In this document: piece after piece, positions 23,883-33,700 of the stretch
Layout of the letters: every line of letters begins with the position of its first letter
Position numbering within the stretch: position 1 is the stretch's first letter
From: Nocardioides plantarum
GTDB lineage: Bacteria > Actinomycetota > Actinomycetes > Propionibacteriales > Nocardioidaceae
Length of the DNA: 64,000 nt
Assembly (NCBI RefSeq): GCF_006346395.1
Contig: NZ_VDMS01000001.1
Span: forward strand, 1,116,001-1,180,000
Reading direction: 5' to 3'
Notes under the pieces: generated by a model
The model's input: only the letters and a program-made list of their open reading frames with translations
What the model was told of the DNA's origin: nothing
The model's database searches: none
Position numbers and translations under genes: made by a program

Positions 23883-25595
23883 TCAGTCGATCACTGAGCG
23901 CGGCGCCGGCACCGTCCAACGCACCAGCGTGCCCGCGCCAGCTCGACTGAGGAGGTCCAGGCTGCCCCCGTGCTGCTCGGCGCGGCTGCGCATGTTGCCG
24001 ACCCCGCTCTCGCGCACGTCATCCGGCAGACCCCGACCGTTGTCTTGGACGGTCAAGCCGATCTCGTCCCCGGTGACCGCCAGCACGACCTCGACCGCGG
24101 ACGCCCCCGCGTGCCGGCTGGCGTTGGACAGCGCCTCGCTCAGCACGGCGAGCAGGTCCGGTGCCAGGTCCTCGCGCACCATCGTCCGCACCGGTCCCTC
24201 GAACCTCAGCGACGGCCGGAACTTCAACGTGGCCTCGGCACGTTCCACCAGACGGGTCACCTCGGCCTGGATGTCGGCCGACGCCTCCATCGCGCCGAGC
24301 GCGAAGATGGAGCGGCGGATGTCCTTGATGGTGGCGTCGAGGTCGTCGACCGCCCGCTCCAGGCGCGCTGCGACCTCGGGCTCCTCGGCCAGGCGTGCGG
24401 TGCCCTGGAGTCCGAGCCCGACGGCGAACAGTCGTTGGATGACCAGGTCGTGCAGATCGCGGCCGATCCGGTCACGGTCCTGGAAGACCTCCAACCGTTG
24501 CTGGTCCTGCCGCGCTCGCGCGACCTGCAGGGCGAGCGCCGCCTGCTCGGCGAAGGCGGCCGGGAGCGTCGGGTCGAGGTCGTGGAAGCGTTCGCGGTTC
24601 TCGCGCGTCCAGGCCAGGGCGAGGACGCCCTCGACCCCGCCGGTCGAGGTACCGAGCGGCACGACCACCGTCGGTCCCAGCCTCGGCCAGCCCAAGACCT
24701 CGGAGACGTCGAGCGCCCGCGGGTCGGCTGCCAGGTCCTCGACCGCCACCGGCTCACCGGTCCGCACGACGCGGCTCGCCAACGACTCACCCAGGTCCAG
24801 CATGCGCATGGCGTCGACGTCGGCCGGCGCACCCGAGACGACCTGCAGGCTCAGCTCGTCGGCGTCGGCACCCGCGACGACCCAGGACACGTCGGCCCCC
24901 GCGACCTCGCGCGCGAGGTCGGCGACGGTCTGGAGGGGGTCGACGGCGGTCTCGGCGCTGGTCAAGAGACGGTTGATCTCGGCAGTCGCCCTGAGCCAGT
25001 GCTCGCGCCGGGTGGTCTGCTCGTAGAGGCGGGCGTTCTCGATCACCACACCGGCTGCGGCGGCGAGCGCGACGACGACGTCCTCGTCCTCCTCGGTGAA
25101 GTCACCACCGCCGGCCTTCTCGGTCAGGTAGAGGTTGCCGAACACCTGGTCCCTGATGCGCACCGGGACACCGAGGAACGAGGTCATCGGAGGGTGGTGC
25201 GGCGGGAACCCGAACGACTCCGGGTGGGCTGCGATGTCGTGCAAGCGCAGCGGCTCGGGGTGGTCGATGATCCTGCCCAGCAGTCCGTGTCCGGCCGGCA
25301 GCTCGCCGATCTCGGCCACCTGCCCGCGATCCATCCCGTGGTGGATGAACGTCCGCAATCGACGTCCGGGGCCGCCGCCGAGGACGCCCAGCGCGGCGTA
25401 CTGCGCGTCCACTAGGGTGCTCGCGATCGACACGATCCGGGCCAGCACCCCGTCGAGGGTCAGGTCTGCGGCCATGGTCACGACCGCGTCGAGCAGGAGC
25501 CGGAGCCGCGCCTGCTCGTCGAGGACGCCCTCGACCCGCGTCAGGACCTCGCGCAGCAGCTCGTCGAAGTCCGCCCGGGAAAGTGGGCTCGGCAT
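23883..25595 (-). CDS. devS: DevS/DosS-type GAF-GAF sensor histidine kinase
   Basis: 570 aa. GAF-A (about 40-190) and GAF-B (about 225-365), then a HisKA_3 dimerisation domain with DRDRIGRDLHDLVIQRLF (phospho-His in RDLHD) and a HATPase domain (NASRHAGAS, DNGRGLPDD, GVGNMRSRAEQHGG). In GAF-A, His134 in PPHHPPMTSFLGVPV and Tyr156 in GNLYLTEK lie 22 residues apart, the spacing of the proximal haem His149 and distal Tyr171 of M. tuberculosis DevS, so it probably binds haem and senses O2/NO/CO or redox state. ATG at 25595 with GGGAGG upstream. devR lies next on the same strand but upstream. Confidence 0.93.
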   Translation of the reverse strand: MPSPLSRADFDELLREVLTRVEGVLDEQARLRLLLDAVVTMAADLTLDGVLARIVSIASTLVDAQYAALGVLGGGPGRRLRTFIHHGMDRGQVAEIGELPAGHGLLGRIIDHPEPLRLHDIAAHPESFGFPPHHPPMTSFLGVPVRIRDQVFGNLYLTEKAGGGDFTEEDEDVVVALAAAAGVVIENARLYEQTTRREHWLRATAEINRLLTSAETAVDPLQTVADLAREVAGADVSWVVAGADADELSLQVVSGAPADVDAMRMLDLGESLASRVVRTGEPVAVEDLAADPRALDVSEVLGWPRLGPTVVVPLGTSTGGVEGVLALAWTRENRERFHDLDPTLPAAFAEQAALALQVARARQDQQRLEVFQDRDRIGRDLHDLVIQRLFAVGLGLQGTARLAEEPEVAARLERAVDDLDATIKDIRRSIFALGAMEASADIQAEVTRLVERAEATLKFRPSLRFEGPVRTMVREDLAPDLLAVLSEALSNASRHAGASAVEVVLAVTGDEIGLTVQDNGRGLPDDVRESGVGNMRSRAEQHGGSLDLLSRAGAGTLVRWTVPAPRSVID

Positions 25596-25655
25596 ACCGC
25601 ACCTCCCGACTCGTTCGAACACGCCCGACGCGCAGGGCGGGGCACCCTGGTGGGC

Positions 25656-25661
25656 ACGCTA
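25656..25661 (-). promoter_or_regulatory. -10 box in front of devS
   Basis: Minus-strand TAGCGT preceded by TTGC, 60 nt before the devS ATG, in the devR-devS gap. No DevR-like box is seen here, so devS may have a steady promoter of its own. Confidence 0.4.
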
Positions 25662-25708
25662 GCAACTCCAGCGGGACGGAGGCGTCGGCGCTGGCGTGGC
25701 GGTCGCGG

Positions 25709-26365
25709 CTACCGCTGGTGCTTGGTCGCGAAGATCGCGGCCTGGGTTCGGCTCGTGAGGCCCAGCTTCGCGAACATCGAGGAGACGTAGTTCTTCACGG
25801 TCTTCTCCGCGAGGTACATGCGCTCGGCGATCTGGCGGTTGGTCAGGCCCTCGCCGATCAGCGCGAGGATCCGCTGCTCCTGGCCGCTGAGCTGCTCGAG
25901 CTCCTGATCGACCGGCGGTCCGTTACGGACCCGATCGAGCACCTGAGCGGTCACCCTCGGGTCGAGCATCGACTGGCCGTCGGCCACTCGTCGCACCGTG
26001 TCGATGAAGTCGGTCCCCCGGACCTGCTTGAGGATGTAGCCCGCGGCGCCCGCCATGATCGCGGCGAAGAGCGCGTCGTCGTCGTCGTAGGACGTCAGGA
26101 TGAGCGCCTTGATCCGAGGGTCGCGTGAGCGCACCTCGCGGCACACGTCGATCCCCGAGCCGTCCGGCAAGCGCCCGTCGAGGATCGCGACGTCCGGGCG
26201 CAGCGCCGGAACGCGACGTGCTGCCTCCGCCGCCAGACCCGACTCCCCGACGACGACGATGTCGCCCTCGCTCTCGAGCAGGTCCTTGATGCCGCGGCGC
26301 ACCAGCTCGTGGTCGTCGAGGAGGAAGACGCGGATCGGTTCCGACCTGGATGCGGTGTCTGCCAT
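25709..26365 (-). CDS. devR: DevR/DosR-type NarL-family response regulator
   Basis: 218 aa, the length of M. tuberculosis DevR. Receiver domain with acidic pocket D17/D18 and phospho-acceptor Asp63 (VAILDGRLPDG), Lys in GYILKQVRG, then a LuxR helix-turn-helix: LTNRQIAERMYLAEKTVKNYVSSMFAKLGL. The recognition helix keeps the Lys-x-x-Lys-Asn residues that DevR uses to read GGGAC half sites. ATG at 26365 is preceded by TAGGTT (leaderless). The divergent box at 26424-26437 suggests autoregulation. Confidence 0.94.
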   Translation of the reverse strand: MADTASRSEPIRVFLLDDHELVRRGIKDLLESEGDIVVVGESGLAAEAARRVPALRPDVAILDGRLPDGSGIDVCREVRSRDPRIKALILTSYDDDDALFAAIMAGAAGYILKQVRGTDFIDTVRRVADGQSMLDPRVTAQVLDRVRNGPPVDQELEQLSGQEQRILALIGEGLTNRQIAERMYLAEKTVKNYVSSMFAKLGLTSRTQAAIFATKHQR

Positions 26366-26371
26366 GACGCA

Positions 26372-26377
26372 AACCTA
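26372..26377 (-). promoter_or_regulatory. -10 box of a leaderless devR promoter
   Basis: Minus-strand TAGGTT, 6 nt, ATG at 26365. Confidence 0.55.
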
Positions 26378-26423
26378 GACAGACACGGGCGGGAGATCAC
26401 CCGACCGAGGGCCTCAGGTCATC

Positions 26424-26437
26424 GGGACCTAGGTCCC
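26424..26437. promoter_or_regulatory. DevR box between devR and the CBS gene
   Basis: GGGACCTAGGTCCC, a perfect palindrome. Its centre is 65 nt from the devR start and 64 nt from the CBS-protein start. A poorer half-match GGGCCTCAGGTC (26410-26420) lies one and a half helical turns to the left. Confidence 0.75.
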
Positions 26438-26493
26438 TGCTCCGCTTGCGCTTGCTGAGCGACGGTGGGAGGACACCAGCTCAGGAGGCACCC

Positions 26494-27096
26494 ATGCTCG
26501 TCGAGGACGTCATGACCACCGAACCAGTCACCGTCTCTCCCACCGCAACGATCAAGCACGCCGTCGAGCTGCTCGAGCGCCACCGCGTGACCTCACTGCC
26601 GGTGGTGAAGGGCGCGCACCTCCACGGCCTCGTGAGCGAGGCGGACCTGATCCGTGACCTCGTCAAGGCCGACCCTCGTACGTCGCTCCGCCCCCACCGC
26701 CACGCCGGTGACCACCCCCGCTACGTGGAGGACGTCATGAGCCGCCACGCCGTCACGGCCCGACCCGAGACCGATCTCGCCGTCGCCGTCGACCTGCTGA
26801 CCTCCACCACGATCAAGAGCATCCCGGTCGTCGACGACCGAGGCCGCCTGCGCGGCATGCTCAGCCGCAGCGACGTCGTCCGCACCTTCGCCCGCAGCGA
26901 CGAGGCGCTGCAGCGGGCGATCGTCACCTCCTTCGCCTCGGTCGGTCTCGCGGACTGGATCGTGGAGGTGCAGGACGGGGTCGCCGAGATCTCGGGGGCC
27001 GATGACGCGGAGACCGCAGACGTCACGGTGGCCCGGGTGATGGCCTCCAGCGTGCCGGGCGTGGTGGACGTCCAAGCAGGTCCCGGGCCGCAGTGA
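26494..27096 (+). CDS. CBS-pair protein with C-terminal BON-like domain
   Basis: 200 aa. Two CBS motifs (about 1-60, VEDVMTTEPVTVSPTATI; about 75-135, VEDVMSRHAVTARPETDL) and a BON-like end (about 145-195, LQRAIVTSFASVGLADWIVEVQDGVAEISG). CBS pairs bind adenine nucleotides; BON domains are usually membrane- or phospholipid-linked. M. tuberculosis has a DosR-controlled CBS protein (Rv2626c, Hrp1), without BON. ATG at 26494 with AGGAGG upstream; coupled to the next gene by GTGA. Confidence 0.9.
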   Translation: MLVEDVMTTEPVTVSPTATIKHAVELLERHRVTSLPVVKGAHLHGLVSEADLIRDLVKADPRTSLRPHRHAGDHPRYVEDVMSRHAVTARPETDLAVAVDLLTSTTIKSIPVVDDRGRLRGMLSRSDVVRTFARSDEALQRAIVTSFASVGLADWIVEVQDGVAEISGADDAETADVTVARVMASSVPGVVDVQAGPGPQ

Positions 27097-28079
27097 CCAC
27101 CATGCCTCGTCCGCCGGCGACCATGACACGCGCGGGCTCCGGTCTGGAGGTCGTCGCCACCGCGTGCCGCGCCCCCAGCATCCACAACTCGCAGCCGTGG
27201 TGGTGGCGCGTCTCCGAGGGGGCCATCGAGCTCCACGCCGACCGGACGCGCCGCCTGCCACACGCCGATCCCCTGGGCCGCAACCTCCTGATCAGCTGCG
27301 GCAGCGCACTGCACCACGTCCAGGTCGCCGCGCGCGGCCTCGGGTGGGAGCCGACCGTCGAGCGCTGGCCGATGGGCACGGACTCCGATCTGTTGGCGCG
27401 CGTCTCCCTGGAGCCGAGGGTCCGTACGACGGGCGACGCGGTGCTCCTCAGGGCGCTCCGCGCGCGACGCACCGACCGGCGACGCTTCACGTCGTGGCCG
27501 GTCCAGGGACGTCGGCTCGACCAGCTCGTCGAGGTCGCGACGTCCTGGGGAGCCGAGGCGACGTCGGTCGACATCGTCGACCGCGTCCGGATCGAGCGCA
27601 TGGTCGCCCGCGCCCACGTCGTCCAGGCCGCTGACCCCGCACTGGTCGCCGAGCACCGGGAATGGACCGACCGCGGCAGCGAGGACGGGGTCCTCGCCGA
27701 GCTGGTGCCGCCGACCGAGGGCGAGGACCCGACCCGGCAGCCGCGCTTCCCGGAGGGCACCCTGGACGACCGCGACCACGTCGTGCAGGCCTCCGACGGG
27801 ATCATCGTCCTGAGCGGCTCGACAGACGACCGCAGGTCGTGGCTCACCACCGGGGAGGCACTGGGGGCGGTCTGGCTGCACGCCGTCACGGACGGCCTCT
27901 CGATCGTCCCGCTGAGCCAGGTCGTGGAGGTCGACTCGACCAGGATGTCGCTCCAGCACGAGGTGCTGCTCGGTCAGAGCTACCCGCAGCTGCTGCTCAG
28001 GGTGGGATGGCAGGCCATCGGACGTGACGAGCTGAAGGCGACGCCTCGCCGTCCGCTGTCCGACGTCGTGCGCCCGTGA
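27093..28079 (+). CDS. Acg-family nitroreductase-like flavoprotein
   Basis: 328 aa. VVATACRAPSIHNSQPWWWRV is the FMN-contacting N-terminus of the Acg/Rv3131/Rv3127 proteins of the M. tuberculosis DosR regulon, followed by DRTRRLPHADPLGRNLLISCGSAL and late LTTGEALGAVWLHAVTDGLSIVPLSQ. Acg appears to hold FMN without clear nitroreductase activity, so the substrate is unknown. GTG at 27093 overlaps the CBS stop, so it shares the divergent devR box. Confidence 0.9.
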   Translation: MTTMPRPPATMTRAGSGLEVVATACRAPSIHNSQPWWWRVSEGAIELHADRTRRLPHADPLGRNLLISCGSALHHVQVAARGLGWEPTVERWPMGTDSDLLARVSLEPRVRTTGDAVLLRALRARRTDRRRFTSWPVQGRRLDQLVEVATSWGAEATSVDIVDRVRIERMVARAHVVQAADPALVAEHREWTDRGSEDGVLAELVPPTEGEDPTRQPRFPEGTLDDRDHVVQASDGIIVLSGSTDDRRSWLTTGEALGAVWLHAVTDGLSIVPLSQVVEVDSTRMSLQHEVLLGQSYPQLLLRVGWQAIGRDELKATPRRPLSDVVRP

Positions 28080-28094
28080 GAGCCGGGCGAACCC

Positions 28095-28108
28095 GGGACC
28101 AAGGTCCC
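28095..28108 (+). promoter_or_regulatory. DevR box upstream of cydA
   Basis: GGGACCAAGGTCCC, 109 nt (centre) before the cydA GTG. A TAGCGT box at 28154-28159 would start transcription about 45 nt before the gene. Confidence 0.7.
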
Positions 28109-28210
28109 TGCTCCTCGGGCAGAGAGCCCGTACGACGGCCCGCCACACGTTCCTAGCGTGGGCGTCGACCCGCCGTGCCCGACCGGGGCACGACCGATCC
28201 AGGAGCTCCC

Positions 28211-29653
28211 GTGGACCCGACCGACATCGCCCGGTGGCAGTTCGCCATCATCACCGTCTACCACTTCCTCTTCGTACCGATCACCATCGGCCTGACGGCG
28301 ATCATCGCGGGCTACCAGACCGCCTGGCTGCGCACCCGCAACCCGCACTGGCTGAGGCTGGTGAGGTTCCTCGGGAAGCTCTTCCTCATCAACTTCGCCA
28401 TCGGCGTCGTCACCGGCATCGTGCAGGAGTTCCAGTTCGGGATGAACTGGTCCGACTACTCCCGCTTCGTCGGCGACATCTTCGGGGCCCCGTTGGCCGT
28501 CGAGGGCCTGCTGGCGTTCTTCTTGGAGTCGACGTTCCTCGGACTGTGGATCTTCGGCTGGGAGCGGCTCCCGGAGAAGGTGCACCTGGCCTGCATCTGG
28601 CTCGTCCACCTCGGAACCGTCTTCTCCGCCTACTTCATCCTTGCGGCCAACTCCTGGATGCAGCACCCGGTCGGGTTCGCCTACAACCCCGACACCGGGC
28701 GCGCCGAGATGAACGACTTCGCCGCGGTGCTGCTCAACAAGGTCCAGCTCGTCACCTTCCCGCACGTCCTGCTCTCGGCGTACATGACCGCGGCCGCGTT
28801 CGTGGTCGGCGTCGCGTTCTGGAACATGCGGCGCCACCGGGACGGCACCGACGACCACCGCATGTACCGCTCCGCCGTCCGCACCGGCGCGCTGCTCGTC
28901 CTGGTCGCCGGGCTCGGGGTCGCAGTCACCGGCGACCTCCAGGGCAAGGTGATGACCGAGGTCCAGCCGATGAAGATGGCGGCGGCCGAGGGCCTCTACG
29001 AGACCGAGGCACCTGCGTCGTTCTCGTTGTTCCAGCTCGGCACCCTCGACGGGTCGAAGGAGACCTTCGCGATCAAGGTGCCCGACCTGCTGTCGTTCCT
29101 GGCCACCGGCGACCCGAAGGCCGAGGTCCAGGGCATCGACGACCTGCGTGCGGAGTACGAGGAGACCTATGGGCAGGACCCGGGCGAGAAGTACTACTCC
29201 GCCGGTGACTACACGCCGGTCATCCCCCTGACCTACTGGTCGTTCCGACTGATGATCGGTCTCGGCCTCCTCGCCGCCGCCGGGGCCGGCGTGATCCTGT
29301 GGTCGACGCGTCGCCGCGCTCGACGTGCCCCGGGCCGTCGGGTCCTCGCGATCGCGGTCGCCCTGCCGTTGCTGCCCCTGCTGGCCAACTCGTTCGGCTG
29401 GATCTTCACCGAGGCCGGCCGTCAGCCGTGGGCCGTCTTCGGCCTGATGACCACCGACCTGGCCGTCTCGCCCGGGGTGAGCGCGTTCGAGGTGATCGCG
29501 TCCCTGACCGTGCTGACCCTGCTCTACGGCGGCCTCGCCGTGGTCGAGGTCCGGCTGCTGCTGACCTACATCGGCCGTGGCGCCGACCCCATGCCCGAGC
29601 CTCCCGACGACGCGGCCGGGAGCTCGGACAAGCCCCTCGCGTTCGCGTACTGA
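28211..29653 (+). CDS. cydA: Cytochrome bd ubiquinol/menaquinol oxidase subunit I
   Basis: 480 aa. High-affinity terminal oxidase subunit carrying haems b558, b595 and d. DIARWQFAIITVYHFLFVPITIG has the conserved N-terminal His (His18), WMQHPVGF and the second haem ligand region follow, then TYWSFRLMIGLG with Met and GWIFTEAGRQPW. The loop between helices 6 and 7 is of the short type, as in Gram-positives. Start is GTG 28211 with AGGAGCTCCC before it; an in-frame GTG at 28175 has no ribosome site. First gene of cydA-cydB-cydDC. Confidence 0.96.
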   Translation: MDPTDIARWQFAIITVYHFLFVPITIGLTAIIAGYQTAWLRTRNPHWLRLVRFLGKLFLINFAIGVVTGIVQEFQFGMNWSDYSRFVGDIFGAPLAVEGLLAFFLESTFLGLWIFGWERLPEKVHLACIWLVHLGTVFSAYFILAANSWMQHPVGFAYNPDTGRAEMNDFAAVLLNKVQLVTFPHVLLSAYMTAAAFVVGVAFWNMRRHRDGTDDHRMYRSAVRTGALLVLVAGLGVAVTGDLQGKVMTEVQPMKMAAAEGLYETEAPASFSLFQLGTLDGSKETFAIKVPDLLSFLATGDPKAEVQGIDDLRAEYEETYGQDPGEKYYSAGDYTPVIPLTYWSFRLMIGLGLLAAAGAGVILWSTRRRARRAPGRRVLAIAVALPLLPLLANSFGWIFTEAGRQPWAVFGLMTTDLAVSPGVSAFEVIASLTVLTLLYGGLAVVEVRLLLTYIGRGADPMPEPPDDAAGSSDKPLAFAY

Positions 29654-29680
29654 CCACCGCACCGAAGGAGCTCGTCCGCC

Positions 29681-30736
29681 ATGGAACTCACCACCGTCTG
29701 GTTCGCCCTCATCGCCGTCCTGTGGGTCGGCTACTTCACCCTCGAGGGCTTCGACTTCGGCGTCGGCATGCTGCTACCGGTGCTCGCCCGCGACGACACC
29801 GAACGGCGCGTCATGATCAACACCATCGGCCCCGTCTGGGACGGCAACGAGGTGTGGCTCCTGGTCGCCGGCGGCGCCACGTTCGCCGCCTTTCCGGAGT
29901 GGTACGCCACGCTGTTCAGCGGGTTCTACCTCCCGTTGCTGCTCATCCTCGTGGCCCTCATCGTCCGCGGCCTCGCCTTCGAGTACCGCCACAAGCGTGA
30001 CGACGTCGCCTGGCGCGCGCGGTGGGACCTGGCGATCGTCGTCGGGTCGGCGGTGCCCGCCGTGCTGTGGGGCGTCGCGTTCGGCAACATCCTGCGTGGC
30101 GTGCCGATCGACGCCGACAAGGAGTACGTCGGCGGGTTCTTCAACCTGCTCAACCCCTACGCCCTGCTCGGCGGGGTCACCACGCTGCTGCTGTTCCTGA
30201 CCCACGGCGCGATGTTCATCGCGCTCAAGACCGACGGGCCGATCCGCCACCGTGCCCGCGCCCTGGCGACCAGGCTGGGGCTCGGCGCCGCGGTCGCCGC
30301 CGTCGCGTTCCTCGGCTGGACCCAGCTCGACACCGGCACCACCGCCTCGGCCGTCGCGTTCGTCGGCGCAGCCGTGGCGCTGCTCGCCGGTGTGGCCGCG
30401 GCCACGAGCGGACGAGAGGGGTGGGGCTTCCTCGGTACCTTCGTCGCCATCGCCCTCGGCGTGGCGGGCCTGTTCCTCGCCCTGTTCCCCGACGTGATGC
30501 CGACCTCGCTGGCCGACGGCACCACGCTCACCACCACCAACGCCGCGGCCACGGCGTACACGCTCCGGATCATGACGGTCGTCGCCGTCGTCTTCACCCC
30601 GGTCGTGCTGGTCTACCAGGGCTGGACCTACTGGGTGTTCCGCAAGCGGATCTCGACCCACCACATCCCGGCCAGCACGGATCCCGGCCGTACGCCGACC
30701 ACGCCGACCGCGCCGGCTGGTTCGGCCACGCCGTGA
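29681..30736 (+). CDS. cydB: Cytochrome bd oxidase subunit II
   Basis: 351 aa, about eight membrane helices. LEGFDFGVGMLLP, GPVWDGNEVWLLVAGGATFAAFP and FYLPLLLILVALIVRGLAFEYRHK are the CydB signatures. ATG at 29681 with GGAG upstream, 27 nt after cydA. Its stop overlaps the GTG of cydDC. Confidence 0.96.
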   Translation: MELTTVWFALIAVLWVGYFTLEGFDFGVGMLLPVLARDDTERRVMINTIGPVWDGNEVWLLVAGGATFAAFPEWYATLFSGFYLPLLLILVALIVRGLAFEYRHKRDDVAWRARWDLAIVVGSAVPAVLWGVAFGNILRGVPIDADKEYVGGFFNLLNPYALLGGVTTLLLFLTHGAMFIALKTDGPIRHRARALATRLGLGAAVAAVAFLGWTQLDTGTTASAVAFVGAAVALLAGVAAATSGREGWGFLGTFVAIALGVAGLFLALFPDVMPTSLADGTTLTTTNAAATAYTLRIMTVVAVVFTPVVLVYQGWTYWVFRKRISTHHIPASTDPGRTPTTPTAPAGSATP

Positions 30737-33700
30737 GGCCGTCCGACCCGCGGCTGCGTGCGCAGCTCGCTCCCGCCCGAGCCCCACTGGCCGGCGTCCT
30801 CGGCGCCGGCGTCCTCGGCAGCCTGCTCGTCATCGCCCAGGCCTGGGTGGTCACGGGCCTGGTCGTCGCCGTCGTCCGCGGTGCGGACCTCACCGTCTGG
30901 GGCACCGCCACCGTCGCCGTGCTGGCCGGCCGGGCCGGTGCCGGGTGGGTCGGCGACGTGCTCGCCGCCCGAGCCGCGGCCCTCGTCGGAACCGCGCTAC
31001 GTCGCCGACTGCTCCTGGCCGCCACCTCGCGCCCCGAGCAGGCGCCCACGGGTGAGATCGCCGTGCTGGCGACCCGCGGTGTCAGCGCCGCCGAGCCCTA
31101 CCTCACGCGCTACGTTCCGGCACTGGTCCTGGCGTGCCTGCTGCCGCCCCTGACCGTGGTGGCCATCGCCACGCAGGACCTCCTCAGTGCCGTCATCGTC
31201 CTCGCGACACTGCCCCTGGTGCCGGTGTTCGGCGCCCTGGTCGGGCTGGCCACCCGCGACCGCGCCGCCCGACAGTGGCGGGAGATGGCCTCGCTCTCGG
31301 GCCACTTCCTCGACGTCGTGCGCGGACTGCCCACCCTCGTGGCCCACCGTCGCGCGCGCGCCCAGTCCGTGCGGATCGCCGAGATCACCGAGCGCTACCG
31401 GGCCGCCAGCATCCAGACCCTCCGGGTGGCGTTCGCCTCCTCCGCGGTGCTCGAGCTGGTGGCGACCCTCTCGGTCGCGCTCGTCGCCGTGACCGTCGGC
31501 GTCCGCCTCGCCTCCGGTGGCCTCGGTCTCCACACGGCGCTCGTCGTGCTGCTCCTGGCCCCCGAGGCCTACTGGCCACTGCGGCGCGTCGGCGCGGAGT
31601 TCCACGCCGCAGCCGAGGGAGTCGCCACGTTCGAGAGGGCCCACGAGATCATCGCCGCGGCCGACGACGCCGAGGGTGCCGCCGGGGACCGGGACGGCGC
31701 GCTGGTCGTCCGCCACCTCGGGGTGACCTACCCCGGCCGTGCCCGGCCGGCGCTCCACGACCTCGACGCCGTCATCGCGGCCCGCGGCGTCACCCTCGTC
31801 ACCGGCCCGTCCGGGTGTGGGAAGTCGACCCTCCTGGCCGCCCTGGCCGGCCTGCTCTCCCCGAGCGACGGCGCCGTCCTGCGGGGCGGTGTCGAGGTCG
31901 CCGGTCCGGCCTGGCAGTCCCAGGTCGCCTGGCTGCCGCAACGACCGCACTTCGTCACCGGCACCGTCGCCGACAACCTGCGCCTGGGCGATCCCGACGC
32001 GGACGACGACCACCTGTGGGCGGCCCTGCGCAAGGTGGCCCTGGAGGAACGGGTGCGTGCCCTCCAGGGTGGCCTCGACACGGTCCTCGGCGAGGACGGC
32101 ACCACCCTGTCGGCCGGTGAGCGGGCCCGACTCGCCCTCGCCCGGGTGGTGGTGGCCGCGCGTCCGTGGGTCCTCCTCGACGAGCCGAGCGCCCACCTCG
32201 ACGACCTGACCGAGCAGGTCATCGCCGACACGATCGTCGACCTCGGCCGCACCTCCGGCGTGGTCGTCGTCGCCCACCGCCCCGCCCTGGTCGCGCTGGC
32301 CGACCACGAGGTGAGGCTCGATCACCCCGGCCCCCCGCACGCCGCGAAGGTCCAGCTGCAGAGCACGGGCAGCGGCGGAGCCGGGCCCAGGCCGCTCGTC
32401 CGGACCACACCGGCCGACGGGTCCACAGTCACGACCGCACCGGCCCGCCCCCACTTCGTGGTGAGCACCGCTCTCGGTGCCCTGGCCTCAGCCTCCGGCG
32501 TCGCCCTGACCGCCACCGCCGGGTGGCTGATCGTGCAGGCCTCGACCCGACCCGCGGTCCTGACGCTGCTGGTCGCGATCGTCGGCGTACGCACCTTCGG
32601 TCTCGCCCGCCCCGTGCTCCGCTACGCCGAGCGCCTGCGCTCCCACGACGGCGCGCTGCGCCTGCTCGCCAGCCGGCGGGTCCAGGTCTACGACGCCATC
32701 GTGCCGCTCACGCCCGCCCGCCTGGGACAGCAGCGCGGGGACGTCCTCACCTCGATCGTCGACGACGTCGACAGCGTCGTCGACCGTGAGCTGCGGGTCC
32801 ACCTGCCGGTGCGCACCGACGTCGCGGTCGCGGCGCTCGCAACGATCATCAGCGCTGCGCTCCTCCCCGCGGCCGGGCGAGCAGTCGCCGTCACCTGCTT
32901 GATCGCCTCGGTGGGCGCCTACTGGCTCGCGCGCGCTGGCACCCGCCACGCCGAGCGCGACGGCGTCGAGACCCGAGCCGCCCTGTCCGCCGCGGTCGTC
33001 GACGCGCTCCACAACCGCACCGAGCTGCGGATGTGGCAGGCCATGTCCGCCGCGGTCGACCACATCGCCGCGATCAGTGACCGATGGGGACGGGGAGTCA
33101 GGTCCGCCGCCACGTGGGTGGGCGCCGGGCGAGTCGTCGTGCTCGTCGCCACCGCCGGCGGGGTCGTTGCGACGGCCGCGATGACGCGGGACGCCGTCCT
33201 CGCCGGGTCCTTGTCCGGGCCGATGGCCGCGCTCCTCGTGCTGGTGCCCCTCGCGCTGGCCGACGTGGCCCTGCCGCTGGCCGACGCCGGCGCGCTCAGC
33301 GTCCGCACCCAGGCCGCCGAGGCCCGCCTCGACCGGCTGGAGCGCACCGCCCCGGCCGTACGGGACACCGTGACCCTCCCGTCACCCACGACCTTCGACC
33401 TCGACGTGCACCGGGTGCGGGCGGCCTGGGACCGCACGTCCCCCATGACCCAGGAGGTCTCGCTCACTCTGCGGGCCGGCGACCGGATCGCGGTCGTCGG
33501 CCCGTCCGGGTCCGGCAAGAGCACCCTCGCCGCCGTGCTCCTGCGCTTCCTCGACCCCGGCACCGGCACCGTCACCCTCGGCGGCGTGCCCGAGCGTGAC
33601 CTCGCGCTCGACGACGTACGCCGACTGACGGGGCTCGTCGACGACGATCCCCACATCTTCGCCACCACCCTGGTCGAGAACGTCCGGCTCGCCCGGCCCG

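Noticed and set aside
28234..29208. Second plus-strand frame inside cydA
   Set aside because: Arg/Pro-rich out-of-frame translation; cydA keeps its haem ligands in the other frame.
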